Below, piece after piece: positions 1 through 8,870 of a DNA stretch of 64,000 nucleotides (its first letter is position 1; each line of letters starts with the position of its first letter). Origin of the DNA: Amycolatopsis iheyensis (GTDB lineage Bacteria > Actinomycetota > Actinomycetes > Mycobacteriales > Pseudonocardiaceae); the NCBI RefSeq assembly GCF_024703995.1, contig NZ_JAMXQV010000007.1:62001-126000 (forward strand), given 5' to 3'. The translations under genes were made by a program, and so were the position numbers. Under the pieces are notes generated by a model. That model was not told where the DNA came from. It did no database searches and worked only from the letters and a program-made list of their open reading frames with translations.

Positions 1-396
1 GACTGGCGGCTCTCGGTGGTGACCCCGCGCGGCACGACGAAGCTCTCCCTAGACGAACTCCGCGCGCTGCCGCAGACGACGGCCGAGCTGCCGATCGCGT
101 GCGTCGAAGGCTGGAGCCAGTCGGCGACCTGGCGCGGGATTTCCTTGCCGGCACTGCTGAAGCACGTCGGCGCAGCGCCGGGAACCGCGGTCCGGGTGTC
201 CTCTTCGGAGCGTTCCGGGCTGTACAACGTCAGCGTCCTGCCCGGCGAGCACACGGCCGACGAGCTGACGCTCCTCGCGCTGGAGCTGAACGGCGAAGAA
301 CTGGACCTCGACCACGGCTTCCCCTGCCGGATCATCGCCCCGAACCGGCCCGGGGTCCTGCAGACCAAGTGGGTCACGAAACTGGAGGCGCTGTGA
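1..396 (+). CDS. Molybdopterin-dependent oxidoreductase (sulfite oxidase family), C-terminal part only
   Basis: The frame is open from base 1, so the start and most of the protein lie to the left. The visible 131 residues contain IACVEGWS near the middle of the Mo-cofactor fold and end in RPGVLQTKWV, a typical end of the sulfite-oxidase/YedY-like domain that binds Mo-molybdopterin; no dimerisation domain follows. The TGA overlaps the GTG of the next gene by 4 bp, so the two are translationally coupled and the membrane protein downstream may be a partner. Family is fairly certain; substrate cannot be told from this fragment. Confidence 0.8.
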   Translation, partial: DWRLSVVTPRGTTKLSLDELRALPQTTAELPIACVEGWSQSATWRGISLPALLKHVGAAPGTAVRVSSSERSGLYNVSVLPGEHTADELTLLALELNGEELDLDHGFPCRIIAPNRPGVLQTKWVTKLEAL

Positions 397-1115
397 AAGC
401 CGCACGCACGCTGCTCGCGCTCCCGGGACTCGCGGCGCTGGCCTGGGGTGTGGTGTTGTTCGCCGAGTACGCGCTGCCGTTGCGCCCGGACGTCTACGGC
501 ACGGTCGGCTGGGTCATCGCCGGCCCGCTGGTCAACGACGGAGTCGTCGCCCCGCTCACGGCGTTGCTCGGCTTCGCCCTCACCCGCCTGCTCCCACCCC
601 GCTGGCGCACGACGGTCATCACCGGCACGGTGATCACGGGCATCCTGGCGATCCTGGCGTTCCCGCTGCTCTGGCGCCCATACGGCACCCCACCCATGCC
701 AGGCCTCCACGACGGCAACCCCGCGCTGGGCCTCATCCTGACCGTCACCGCGGTCTGGCTCATCCTGGCGGTCACCCGTGTCGTCCCCCGAATCACACGT
801 GATGCCCCGCCAATCACACGTGATGCCCGCCCAATCACGGGTGATGCCCCTCCAGACACGCCTGAAGCCCCTTCCCGCACACCAACCGACCCCCCAGGCA
901 CGCGAGCCGACCCTCCGGGCACACCAACCGACCGCCCGGGCACGCCGGCCGACCACCCAGGCACGCCAGCCGACCCCCCAAGCACGCCAACCGACCGCCC
1001 GGGCACGCCAGCTGGCCCTTCAGGCTGGCGAACCGACCACCCAGGCACGCGAACCGACCACCCGCGCACGCCAACCGACCACCCAGGCACGCGAACCGAC
1101 CCGTCCGCGACCTGA
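393..1115 (+). CDS. Small multi-span membrane protein with a repetitive Pro/Thr/Asp tail
   Basis: I chose GTG at 393 because it overlaps the upstream stop (GTGA). The first ~130 residues hold about four hydrophobic segments (LALPGLAALAWGVVLFAEYAL; the NDGVVAPLTALLGFAL region; TGILAILAFPLL; LILTVTAVWLILAV). The rest is low complexity: three PxIT(R/G)DA units read from 21-bp DNA repeats at about 792-845, then roughly ten six-residue units of the form PGTPTD/PGTRAD. The tail looks like a repeat element that has been translated and probably extends the protein without a fold. No known family recognised. It is coupled to the oxidoreductase and may anchor or serve it, which is inference. Confidence 0.65.
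   Translation: MKAARTLLALPGLAALAWGVVLFAEYALPLRPDVYGTVGWVIAGPLVNDGVVAPLTALLGFALTRLLPPRWRTTVITGTVITGILAILAFPLLWRPYGTPPMPGLHDGNPALGLILTVTAVWLILAVTRVVPRITRDAPPITRDARPITGDAPPDTPEAPSRTPTDPPGTRADPPGTPTDRPGTPADHPGTPADPPSTPTDRPGTPAGPSGWRTDHPGTRTDHPRTPTDHPGTRTDPSAT
792..1105 (+). repeat. Short tandem repeats inside a coding tail
   Basis: Three copies of ATCAC(A/G)(C/G)GTGAT at 792-803, 813-824 and 834-845 form a 21-bp array, each copy itself an inverted repeat (ATCAC/GTGAT). They are followed to about 1105 by degenerate 18-bp units built on GGCACGCCAGCCGACC. All lie in frame in the membrane protein above, so the array has been read through by translation. Confidence 0.75.
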
Positions 1116-1120
1116 CCCCG

Positions 1121-1177
1121 CACAAACGCGGCCACGCGCGACCGGCATCGAGTGCCTGGTCGCGCGTGGCCTTTGTG
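1121..1177. terminator. Bidirectional hairpin between convergent genes
   Basis: CACAAACGCGGCCACGCGCGACC (1121-1143, given here for its arms only) pairs with GGTCGCGCGTGGCC-TTTGTG (1158-1177); the stem is nearly perfect with a small bulge and a 14-nt loop. It sits between the plus-strand membrane gene ending at 1115 and the minus-strand protease ending at 1258, as expected for a shared intrinsic terminator without a strong U-tract. Confidence 0.75.
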
Positions 1178-1257
1178 GGTCCGGCCCCGAAACGAAGACG
1201 GGGGTCGAGCCGAAGTTGGTCTCGGCCGCGCCGAGGCGGCCGAGCGTCGGATGCGGA

Positions 1258-2709
1258 TCAGTTGGCCGGGACGGGCTGGCCGCCGAGGGTCACCTCGACC
1301 GTGCGGCCGTCGGCGAGCGTGAACTTCGCCTTCTCGTCCGGGGCCCGGGTGCGGATGGCCGCGACCAGGGTGTCGGCCTTGTCGATGGTGCGGTCGTCGA
1401 TCTTGGTGACGACGTCGCCCGCCTTGAGGCCGGCCTTCTCCGCCGGGCTGTTGGCCGTGATGGTGCCGAGCTGGGCGCCGCCCTGCGGGGCGTCGGTGAC
1501 CTGCGCGCCGATGTAGGTCTGCACCGCCTGGCCGGTCTTGATGATCGTGTCCGCGGTGCGGCGGGCCTGGTCGATCGGGATGGCGAACCCGATGCCGACG
1601 TTGCCGCTCTCGGAGCCGCCCTGGCCCTGGCCACCCGACGCCGACTGCGGGCTGTAGATGGCCGAGTTGATGCCGATGACCTGGCCGGACATGTTGGACA
1701 GCGGCCCGCCCGAGTTACCCGGGTTGATCGCCGCGTCGGTCTGGACGGCGTCCATCACCGTCTCCTGGCCGCCCTGGCCGCCGCCCGCGCGCACCGGCCG
1801 GTGCAGCGAGCTGACGATGCCCGAGGTGACCGTGCCGGCCAGCTCGAACGGCGACCCGATCGCGACGACCTGCTGGCCGACCCGCAGGTCGTCGGAGCGG
1901 CCGATCTCGACCGGCGTGAGGTTGTTGACGCCGTCGACCTTGACCACCGCGATGTCGGTCGTCGGGTCGCGGCCGACGACCTTGGCGGCCGACTTGCGGC
2001 CGTCCTGGAACACCGCCTGGATCTGCCCGCCGTTCGCGGCGACCTCGACGACGTGGTTGTTGGTCAGGATGTAGCCGTCGGTGCTGATCACGAACCCGGA
2101 GCCCTCGCCGGCCCCCTGCTGCCCGCTGACCTGCAGTTCGACCACGCTCGGCGACAGCTTCTGCGCGACCGACTCGACCGAGCCGGCCGGCGCGTTGCCG
2201 GTCTGCTGGGCCGGCTTCGGCGCGTCGAGCGCGTTGCCGACCGGGCCGCCGGACGAGCCGCCGGTGAGGTAGCCGACCGCGCCGCCGGCGATCCCGCCGA
2301 CCAGCAGCGCGACCAGCGCGACGCCGGCGAGCATCTTGCCGCCGGAGCGCTTCGGCTGCGGGGCGGGCGCCGGGTAGGCGGAGGTGCCGAGCTGCGCGTA
2401 CGGGTTCGGCGGCGGGTAGACGCTCTGCTGACTTTGGCCGGGCTGACTTTGACCGGGCTGGGTCTGGCCGGCCGCCGCGCCCTGTGCGGACCAGGGGTTG
2501 GCGCTCTGCTGCTGCGCCGCGTACGACGGATCGGCCCCGGTCACCGCGTGGTAGGTCGGCTCGGAGTACTGCGGCGTGCCGCCGGACTCGGGCGCGGCGG
2601 GCTGCTCGCCGTACGGGTTCGACGGCCACCCACCGTGCGCGGCCTGCTGGCCGGTCTCGGGGTGCCGCGGCGCCGCGGGGTCGTGCGCGCTGGGGTCGTT
2701 CTCGGTCAT
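1258..2709 (-). CDS. HtrA/DegP-type membrane serine protease with PDZ domain (PepD-like)
   Basis: 483 residues: a Pro/Gln/Ser-rich cytoplasmic N-terminus (~1-120), one membrane segment (GVALVALLVGGIAGGAVGYL, ~125-145), a trypsin-like domain and a C-terminal PDZ domain (~385-475). The triad is visible: His in NNHVVE (~217), Asp in TTDIAVVKV (~251) and Ser in NPGNSGGPL (~330). The architecture matches mycobacterial PepD (Rv0983), an envelope protease/chaperone of the MprAB regulon. Here mprAB lies 2.5 kb upstream on the same strand but is separated by deoR-galT. ATG at 2709 has a purine-rich AAGGTGAT stretch just upstream. A role in envelope-stress proteolysis is likely. Confidence 0.9.
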   Translation of the reverse strand: MTENDPSAHDPAAPRHPETGQQAAHGGWPSNPYGEQPAAPESGGTPQYSEPTYHAVTGADPSYAAQQQSANPWSAQGAAAGQTQPGQSQPGQSQQSVYPPPNPYAQLGTSAYPAPAPQPKRSGGKMLAGVALVALLVGGIAGGAVGYLTGGSSGGPVGNALDAPKPAQQTGNAPAGSVESVAQKLSPSVVELQVSGQQGAGEGSGFVISTDGYILTNNHVVEVAANGGQIQAVFQDGRKSAAKVVGRDPTTDIAVVKVDGVNNLTPVEIGRSDDLRVGQQVVAIGSPFELAGTVTSGIVSSLHRPVRAGGGQGGQETVMDAVQTDAAINPGNSGGPLSNMSGQVIGINSAIYSPQSASGGQGQGGSESGNVGIGFAIPIDQARRTADTIIKTGQAVQTYIGAQVTDAPQGGAQLGTITANSPAEKAGLKAGDVVTKIDDRTIDKADTLVAAIRTRAPDEKAKFTLADGRTVEVTLGGQPVPAN

Positions 2710-2781
2710 GTCATCACCTTGCGGGACGGTCCTGAGAGGTTCCTGAGCCGAACCTGTGCATCGGAGATGAGTATGGCCGGA

Positions 2782-3864
2782 TCAGCCCGCCGCGCGGAGC
2801 CGTTCCGCGATTTGCTCCGGCGTCGCGTCGTTGATCCACACCGCCATGCCCGATTCGGACCCGGCCAGGTACTTGAGCTTGTCCTTGGCGCGCAACACCG
2901 AAAACAGTTCCAAGTGGAGCCAGCCGAGGTCGCGGTCCCGCCGCACCGGCGCCTGGTGCCACGCCGCGATGTAGGGCAGCGGCCGGTCGTACAGCGCGTC
3001 ACAGCGGCGCAGGACGTCCAGGTAGACGTCGGCGAAGTCGTCGCGCTCGGCGTCGGTCAGCGCGGGGATGTCCGGAACCTGCCGGTGCGGCACGATCTGC
3101 ACCTGGACCGGCCAGCGCGCGGCGGGCGGCACGTACGCCGTCCAGTGCTCGCCGGACGCCACCACGCGCGCGCCGGACTTGCGTTCCGCGGCCAGCACGT
3201 CACCGAGCACCGGACGGCCGTGTTCGGCCTGGTAGGCGCGGGCGACGTCGAGCATCCGCTCGGTCTTCGGCGTGACGAACGGGTAGCCGTAGATCTGCCC
3301 GTGCGGGTGCGACAGCGTGACGCCGATCTCCTCGCCGCGGTTCTCGAACGGGAAAACCTGTTCCACACCGGGCACTTCGGACAGTCCGGCCGTGCGGTCG
3401 GCCCACGCGTCGACGACCGCGCGCACCTGCTTCGGCGTCAGCCGCGAGAAAGCGCCGTCGTGGTCGCTGGTGAAGCAGACGACCTCGCAGCGGCCACGCC
3501 CGGGCCGCACCGGCACCAGCCCGAATCCATCCACAGTGGACGGTTCGCCGACGACGTCTTCGGCGAAGGACGGAAAGCGGTTCTCGAAGACGACGACGTC
3601 GTAGTCGCTTTCCGGGATCTCGCTCGGCTTGCCGGGCTTGCTCGGGCACAGCGGGCAGAGGTCCGCCGGCGGCTTGTACGTCCGCGTCTGCCGGTGCGCG
3701 GCCATCGCGACCCATTCGCCGGTCAGCGGGTCGAGCCGGATCTCCGACGCGGCCGAAACGGGCGGCAGGTCACGGGTGTCTTCGGCGACGCGGTCGGGCG
3801 CGCCGGGCTGGTCGAAGTAGATGATCTCCCGGCCGTCGGCCAGGTGTCGTACGGTGCGCTTCAC
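2782..3864 (-). CDS. galT: Galactose-1-phosphate uridylyltransferase
   Basis: 360 residues, normal length for GalT of the HIT superfamily. It exchanges UMP between UDP-glucose and galactose-1-phosphate in the Leloir pathway. The active-site motif HPHGQIYGYPFV is intact; the central His is the uridylylated nucleophile. CPLCPSKPGKPSE carries the N-terminal zinc-type cysteines. The GTG start overlaps the deoR stop (GTGA), so the DeoR-family protein and GalT are made from one transcript. No galK or galE follows: the next gene is the unrelated protease, 72 bp on. Confidence 0.93.
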   Translation of the reverse strand: MKRTVRHLADGREIIYFDQPGAPDRVAEDTRDLPPVSAASEIRLDPLTGEWVAMAAHRQTRTYKPPADLCPLCPSKPGKPSEIPESDYDVVVFENRFPSFAEDVVGEPSTVDGFGLVPVRPGRGRCEVVCFTSDHDGAFSRLTPKQVRAVVDAWADRTAGLSEVPGVEQVFPFENRGEEIGVTLSHPHGQIYGYPFVTPKTERMLDVARAYQAEHGRPVLGDVLAAERKSGARVVASGEHWTAYVPPAARWPVQVQIVPHRQVPDIPALTDAERDDFADVYLDVLRRCDALYDRPLPYIAAWHQAPVRRDRDLGWLHLELFSVLRAKDKLKYLAGSESGMAVWINDATPEQIAERLRAAG

Positions 3865-4661
3865 GCTTCTTCGGCCTCGACCGTCTCCGCCGTCTCGGCG
3901 ATCATGAGTTCCCCTGCCCTTTCGGCAAGTGTTTCCTTGGCTTCGTGGGAAAGCCCGTCATCGGTGACGACCACGTCGGCCTCGTCCAGATCGGCGATCG
4001 TGGAGATCCCGACGGTGCCCCACTTGGTGTGGTCGGCGAGCACGACCAGCTTGCGCCCGGCCTCGACCAGCGCGCGGTCGGTCTCGCTCTCGGTCAGGTT
4101 CGGGGTCGTGAAGCCCGGCCCGTCGGCCATGCCGTGCACGCCGAGGAAGACGACGTCGAGGTGCAGCGACCGCAGGCTGTGCACGGCGACCGGCCCGACG
4201 AGCGCGTCCGACGGCGTCCGCACGCCACCGGTGAGCACGACGGTGCGGTCCGGCTGGGTCGACCCGCGGAGGACGTCGGCGACCTGGATCGAGTTGGTCA
4301 CGATGGTGAGCCCGGGGATCGCGTCGAGCGCGCGGGCGAGCGTCCAGGTGGTGGTGCCGGCGGAGATGCCGATCGCGGTGCCGGGCCGGACGAGCGTCGC
4401 GGCGAGCTCGGCGATGGCTTCCTTCTGCGCCCGCTGGCGGACGGACTTCGCTTCGAAGCCGGGTTCGTCGGTGCTCTTGCCGACGACCGAGGTGGCGCCG
4501 CCGTACACCTTCTCGACGAGCCCGCGCCCGGCGAGGACGTCCAGGTCGCGGCGGACGGTCATGTCGGACACGCCCAGCCTGGTCACGAGGTCACTGACCC
4601 GGACCGCGCCGGTCCGGCGTGCCTCTTCCAGGATCACCGCCTGTCGCTGACGCGCCAGCAC
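3861..4661 (-). CDS. DeoR-family transcriptional regulator, likely controlling galT
   Basis: 266 residues. The N-terminal winged HTH (VSDLVTRLGVSDMTVRRDLD, ~20-40) is the DeoR signature and the C-terminal half is the DeoRC sugar-phosphate sensor fold (GISAGTTTWTLARAL; VVLTGGVRTPSDALVGP). GTG at 4661 has GGAG upstream at good spacing. It lies immediately 5' of galT with a 4-bp overlap, so it probably represses its own operon and is released by a phosphorylated sugar. The effector is not identifiable from the sequence. Confidence 0.88.
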   Translation of the reverse strand: MLARQRQAVILEEARRTGAVRVSDLVTRLGVSDMTVRRDLDVLAGRGLVEKVYGGATSVVGKSTDEPGFEAKSVRQRAQKEAIAELAATLVRPGTAIGISAGTTTWTLARALDAIPGLTIVTNSIQVADVLRGSTQPDRTVVLTGGVRTPSDALVGPVAVHSLRSLHLDVVFLGVHGMADGPGFTTPNLTESETDRALVEAGRKLVVLADHTKWGTVGISTIADLDEADVVVTDDGLSHEAKETLAERAGELMIAETAETVEAEEA

Positions 4662-4758
4662 CGTTCAACTCCGTCCCGTATGCCCCAACCACACAAAATC
4701 CTACACGATTCAACACAGGATCCGCAGGCTCAGCGTGGGTGAACTTCGAATGACCAGG

Positions 4759-5187
4759 TCACCGCAGGATCGGCAGAACCACGCCCCACGCGAACAACAC
4801 CACCACGGGGGAGCCGAGCGCAACCCGCCACGCGTTCGGCAGCTCGTCCGCGGTGACGAGCGCCGCGTACGCGTAACAAGCGGCGGCCACGGCGACGAAA
4901 CCCGGGAACGTCCCGGGGTCGACGGTGGCGACCACCGCCAGGACGGTCACCGGCCCGGCGAGCGCGACGGGCCAGGCCGGGCGGACCCGGCCCAGCGCCA
5001 TCAGCGCGTACGCGAGCAGCGCCGCGCCGAACACCATGAGCGGGGCGACGACCAGCCCGACGACCATGCACGCCGCGCCGACGCACAGGTCGTCCGCCGG
5101 GAGCGCGTTCATGGCCAAACACGCGAGCAGCGCGCTCGCCGCCGCGACCAGGCAGCGCTGAACCAAGCCGTGTCGGACGAGCAGCAT
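4759..5187 (-). CDS. Small integral membrane protein, function unknown
   Basis: 142 residues, almost wholly hydrophobic, with about four or five predicted helices (CLVAAASALLACLAM; AACMVVGLVVAPLMVFGAALLAYAL; PVALAGPVTVLAVVA; FVAVAAACYAYAAL; PVVVLFAWGVVLPIL). No motif recognised. It begins 45 bp after the mprB-like kinase stop on the same strand and may be transcribed with mprA-mprB. Real coding is supported by hydrophobic periodicity and clean ends. Confidence 0.6.
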   Translation of the reverse strand: MLLVRHGLVQRCLVAAASALLACLAMNALPADDLCVGAACMVVGLVVAPLMVFGAALLAYALMALGRVRPAWPVALAGPVTVLAVVATVDPGTFPGFVAVAAACYAYAALVTADELPNAWRVALGSPVVVLFAWGVVLPILR

Positions 5188-5232
5188 GCGCCGATCCTGG
5201 CCGATGCGACCGGACCGCGTCCCGGAAACGGC

Positions 5233-6642
5233 TCAGCCGGGCGCCCCCGGCAGCCGGATCGTCATCAGCGCGCCGCCCTCGGGCGCCCGCGCGGCGTACA
5301 CCGCCCCGCCGTGCCGCTCCGCCGCGTGCTTCACGATCGCCAGGCCGAGCCCCGAGCCGGGCAGCGTCCGCGCCTCCGACGAGCGGTAGAAGCGGTCGAA
5401 CACCTTCGGCAGGTCCTCCTCGGCGATGCCCGGGCCCTCGTCGGCGACCTCGACCACGGCGGTGCCGTCGCCGAGCGGGTAGAGCCGCACCCAGACCGTC
5501 GACTCCGGCGGCGAGAACTTCACCGCGTTGTCGAGCAGGTTCAAGATCGCGCGCTCGATCGAGCTGTTGTCCCCGGTGAGCACCCACGGCTGCAGCGAGA
5601 CGTCGAAGTTGATCTCGCCCGCGCGCCGGCGCGCCCGGTCCAGCGCGCGCTCGACGACGTCCAGCAGCTCGACGCGCTCGAAGCGCTCACGCGGCTCGTC
5701 CTGGCGGGCGAGCTCGACGAGGTCACCGATCAGCTGGGTCAGCTCGTCGAGCTGACCGCTGATGTCGGCGACGATGTCGACGCGGTCCTCGTCTCGCAGC
5801 GGCGGCGCGCCCGGCTTGCTCGCGGCGAGCAGCAGCTCGAGGTTGGTGCGCAGCGACGTCAACGGCGTCCGCAGCTCGTGGCCGGCGTCGGCGACCAGCT
5901 GGCGCTGGCGTTCCTGCGAGTCCGCGACCGTGCCGAGCATGGTGTTGAAGCTCGTGGTGAGGCGCGCGAGCTCGTCGTCGCCGCTGACCGGGATCGGCCG
6001 CAGGTCGCCGGTCTTGGCGACGCGCTCGGCGGCCGAGGTCAGCCGGTCGACCGGGCGCAGGCCGGCCCGCGCGACCGCGGTGCCCGCCGCGGCGGCGACC
6101 AGGATGCCGGCGCCGCCGATCAGGAACAGCACCAGCGCGAGCTCGTTGAGCGTGCGCTTGGTCGGCCCCATCGACTGGGCGAGCACGATGGCCTCGCCGT
6201 GCCCGGTCGGCAGCGCGACCACGCGGCTGTCGGTGCGGAAGTCCGTGCGCAGGGACTCCGCCGAGTCGCCGTTCGCGACGTTCAGCTCGTCCTGCCCGAA
6301 CGGCGGCGCGGAGCTCGACAGCGGGTACGTCATCACGGCGTGCGCGACGTCGGGCGCGGCGTTGAGCTGCCCGATCTGCAGGTCCGCGCTGGCCAGGAAC
6401 GCCCCGGGGACCTGCCGCAGCTCGGTCTGCACCTGCGGCGAGTCGGCGGCGGCCTGGGCGCGGGCCAGCAGGCTGTCGTCGAGCTGCTGGTAGAGGTTGC
6501 TGCGCACGACCATGTACGCGCCGAGCGACACCAGCGCGACGGCGCCGGCGACACAGGCGGCGGCGAGCAGCGTCACCCGGCCGCGCAGCGAGAACCGGCG
6601 CGTCCCCCAGCGCGTGCCGCGGGGGTCGCCGGGCTCGATCAC
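5233..6642 (-). CDS. mprB: MprB-like sensor histidine kinase
   Basis: 469 residues when started at GTG 6642, which overlaps the response-regulator stop (GTGA); a longer open frame exists upstream but would overlap mprA extensively. Order: membrane helix 1 ([19 protein letters not shown]), ~130-residue extracytoplasmic sensor, helix 2 ([20 protein letters not shown]), HAMP, HisKA with [13 protein letters not shown] (phospho-His), then HATPase with N box [12 protein letters not shown] and G boxes [10 protein letters not shown] and [10 protein letters not shown]. Order and similarity to MprA place it as MprB, which senses envelope stress in mycobacteria and acts on pepD and sigma-factor genes. 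Confidence 0.9.
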   Translation of the reverse strand: MIEPGDPRGTRWGTRRFSLRGRVTLLAAACVAGAVALVSLGAYMVVRSNLYQQLDDSLLARAQAAADSPQVQTELRQVPGAFLASADLQIGQLNAAPDVAHAVMTYPLSSSAPPFGQDELNVANGDSAESLRTDFRTDSRVVALPTGHGEAIVLAQSMGPTKRTLNELALVLFLIGGAGILVAAAAGTAVARAGLRPVDRLTSAAERVAKTGDLRPIPVSGDDELARLTTSFNTMLGTVADSQERQRQLVADAGHELRTPLTSLRTNLELLLAASKPGAPPLRDEDRVDIVADISGQLDELTQLIGDLVELARQDEPRERFERVELLDVVERALDRARRRAGEINFDVSLQPWVLTGDNSSIERAILNLLDNAVKFSPPESTVWVRLYPLGDGTAVVEVADEGPGIAEEDLPKVFDRFYRSSEARTLPGSGLGLAIVKHAAERHGGAVYAARAPEGGALMTIRLPGAPG

Positions 6643-7331
6643 GGCGGGGTTTCCCTCAGGACGTAGCCCACTCCCCGCACCGTGTGGATCAGCCTCGGCT
6701 CCCCCTCGGCTTCCGTCTTGCGGCGCAAGTAGCCGACGTAGACCTCCAGCGCGTTGCCCGACGTCGGGAAGTCGTAACCCCATACTTCCTCCAGGATCCG
6801 GCCCCGCGTGAGGACGTGCTTCGGGTAGGAAAGGAACAGTTCGAGCAGCGCGAACTCGGTCCGCGTCAGGCTGATTTCGCGGCCGCCGCGGCGGACCTCG
6901 CGCGTGCCCGGGTCGAGCGTCAGGTCCGCGAAGGACAGGACCTCCGAGGCCTGGCCGTTCGGTCCCTCCGGGACGGCGCGGCGCAGCAGCGCCCGCAGCC
7001 GGGCGAGCAGTTCCTCGAGCGCGAACGGCTTCGGCAGGTAGTCGTCGGCGCCGGCGTCCAGCCCGGACACCCGGTCGGAGACCGTGTCGCGGGCGGTGAG
7101 CACGAGGATCGGCAGGTCGTCGCCGGTGCTGCGGAGGCGGCGGGCCACCTCCAGGCCGTCGAGGCGCGGCATCATGACGTCGAGGACCATGGCGTCCGGC
7201 CGGTCGGCGATGATCGCTTCCAGCGCCTGCGCACCGTCGCTCGCCAGCTCGACCTGGTAGCCGTTGAACTCCAGGGACCGCCGAAGCGACTCACGGACGG
7301 CGCGGTCGTCGTCCACCACAAGGATGCGCAT
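6639..7331 (-). CDS. mprA: MprA-like OmpR-family response regulator
   Basis: 230 residues, the same length as mycobacterial MprA and very close to it by eye. Receiver domain with acidic pocket VVDDD, phospho-acceptor Asp51 in [11 protein letters not shown] and Lys in [12 protein letters not shown]-terminal winged helix with [12 protein letters not shown] and [11 protein letters not shown], ending [12 protein letters not shown]. The stop overlaps the kinase start, so the pair is cotranslated. Expected target includes the HtrA-like protease gene at 1258-2709. Confidence 0.93.
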   Translation of the reverse strand: MRILVVDDDRAVRESLRRSLEFNGYQVELASDGAQALEAIIADRPDAMVLDVMMPRLDGLEVARRLRSTGDDLPILVLTARDTVSDRVSGLDAGADDYLPKPFALEELLARLRALLRRAVPEGPNGQASEVLSFADLTLDPGTREVRRGGREISLTRTEFALLELFLSYPKHVLTRGRILEEVWGYDFPTSGNALEVYVGYLRRKTEAEGEPRLIHTVRGVGYVLRETPP

Positions 7332-7399
7332 GGCGACAGTTTTACTCAGCGTGCTGAGACCCGCCTAAGAACACACACAGAACACACAAAGAGATTCGG

Positions 7400-8008
7400 T
7401 CACTCCGGCGCTCTCGGGAGCGGCGCGTTCCAGTGCCGCCAGAGCGCGACCATCCTGATGGAGACCACGCCCGCGGCGGCGACCACGGTGACGGGCCCGG
7501 CCGGCAGTCGCAGAGCGTGACCGACGGCGACGAGCACCGACCCGGCCAGCGCGGCCACGGCGTAGATCTCCTTCCGCAGGACGAGCGGGATTTCCCGGAG
7601 CAGGAGATCGCGCACGGCGCCGCCGCCGATCCCGGTGGTCATGCCGATCAGGCACGCGGCGTAGACGGTCGCGCCGGCGTTGAGCGCGATGGTGGTGCCA
7701 GCGGTGGCGAAGACGCCGAGGCCGAGCGCGTCGGCGAGCAGCACGCCCCGCCGCAGCCGCGCGACCTGCGGGTGGAAGACGAAGACGACGAGGGCGGTCG
7801 CGGCGCAGACGGCGAGGTAGGGCCAGTTCCGCAGCGTGGTCGGCGGGTGGATGCCGAGCAGGACGTCCCGGATGACACCGCCGCCGAGCGCGGTGGTGAG
7901 CCCGAGGACGACGACGCCGAAGACGTCGAGCCGCGCCCGCACGGCGGCGAGCGCCCCGGACGCCGCGAAGGCGACGAGCCCGAGGAACTCCAGCGCCGTG
8001 AGCAGCAT
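7400..8008 (-). CDS. TRIC-type cation channel family protein (YicG/UPF0126)
   Basis: 202 residues with seven predicted membrane helices in two homologous halves. Each half has the family's glycine signature, GGGVIRDVLLG and GGGAVRDLLLR. Prokaryotic TRIC homologues form trimeric cation channels in the inner membrane. The ATG directly follows the stop of the NarL-type regulator gene (8009), so the two are one operon; what the regulator senses is unknown. Full length and undamaged. Confidence 0.85.
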   Translation of the reverse strand: MLLTALEFLGLVAFAASGALAAVRARLDVFGVVVLGLTTALGGGVIRDVLLGIHPPTTLRNWPYLAVCAATALVVFVFHPQVARLRRGVLLADALGLGVFATAGTTIALNAGATVYAACLIGMTTGIGGGAVRDLLLREIPLVLRKEIYAVAALAGSVLVAVGHALRLPAGPVTVVAAAGVVSIRMVALWRHWNAPLPRAPE

Positions 8009-8662
8009 TTACTGGTCGAGCAGGCCACCGCGGTAGGCCAGCAGAGCGGCCTGCACCCGGTTCGCCGCGCCGATCTTGGAGAGCACGGCGGAGACGTACC
8101 CCTTGACGGTGGCCTCGGAGAGGTGCAGCCGGCCGCCGATCTCGGCGTTGGACAGCCCCTGGCCGATGAGCGCGACGACCTCGCGTTCGCGTTCGGACAG
8201 TGAGGCGAGCAGCTTCCGCGCGGGCTGAGCGGCGCGCTGTTCGTCCCGGTGCGACTGAACCATCCGCGCGGCAACACCGGGGTCGAGGACGGCGCCGCCC
8301 CTGGCCAGGTCCCGGACCGCGCGCAGGAGCGCCGCCGGATCGATGTCCTTGAGGAGGAAGCCGTTGGCGCCGAGCCTGAGCGCGAGGCTGACGTATTCGT
8401 CGATGTCGAAGGTGGTCAGCATGGCGACGGTGGGCGGGTCGGGCAGGGCGAGGATGGCCCGCAGCGCCCGGATGCCGTCGTCGGGAGCCCTCATCTTGAT
8501 GTCGAGCAAGGCGACATCCGGGTGGTACCGCCGGGCGACCTCGACCGCGGATCTGCCGTCGCTCGCCTCGCCCACGATCTCGATGTCCTGGGCCCCGGAC
8601 ATCATCGCGCGCAACCCCGAGCGCACCAGTTCCTCGTCGTCGGCGAACATGAGCTTGATCAA
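8009..8662 (-). CDS. NarL/FixJ-family response regulator, no kinase nearby
   Basis: 217 residues from TTG 8662, chosen because GGAGG (8673-8669) lies 6 nt upstream; an earlier TTG at 8677 is possible but lacks a ribosome site. Receiver: FADDE acidic pocket, Asp54 in ALLDIKM, Lys in LLKDID. C-terminal LuxR HTH with LSEREREVVALIGQGLSNAEIG and ATVKGYVSAVLSKIG (each cut here to the core). No histidine kinase is adjacent, so it is an orphan in this window. Coupled to the TRIC gene downstream. Confidence 0.87.
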   Translation of the reverse strand: MIKLMFADDEELVRSGLRAMMSGAQDIEIVGEASDGRSAVEVARRYHPDVALLDIKMRAPDDGIRALRAILALPDPPTVAMLTTFDIDEYVSLALRLGANGFLLKDIDPAALLRAVRDLARGGAVLDPGVAARMVQSHRDEQRAAQPARKLLASLSEREREVVALIGQGLSNAEIGGRLHLSEATVKGYVSAVLSKIGAANRVQAALLAYRGGLLDQ

Positions 8663-8870
8663 CGAAGCCCTCCGCAACAGCCAGTAGGAGGCGGCTCCCC
8701 GCGTCCCGTTAACGAAGGTTACCTACTGTTGTTCAGCAGTTCGAAACCAGACACGACCGGGTGGCGGGCTGGTCCGTCCAGGTCAGGTGCGGTGGCCCGT
8801 CCGGGTGGGTGTACTAGAGCTGTTGGGCGCGGGTAAGAACCACTCACCTGGGTGAATACGAGAGTCTGGT

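Noticed and set aside
792..1105. CRISPR-like look of the short repeats
   Set aside because: Units of 12-21 bp follow each other without unique spacers and are translated in frame; no cas genes.
778..4650. A 1290-codon open frame on the plus strand
   Set aside because: It runs opposite the protease, galT and deoR genes, whose motifs are unmistakable; the product is Arg/Ala/Gly-rich low-complexity sequence typical of a GC-rich antisense frame.
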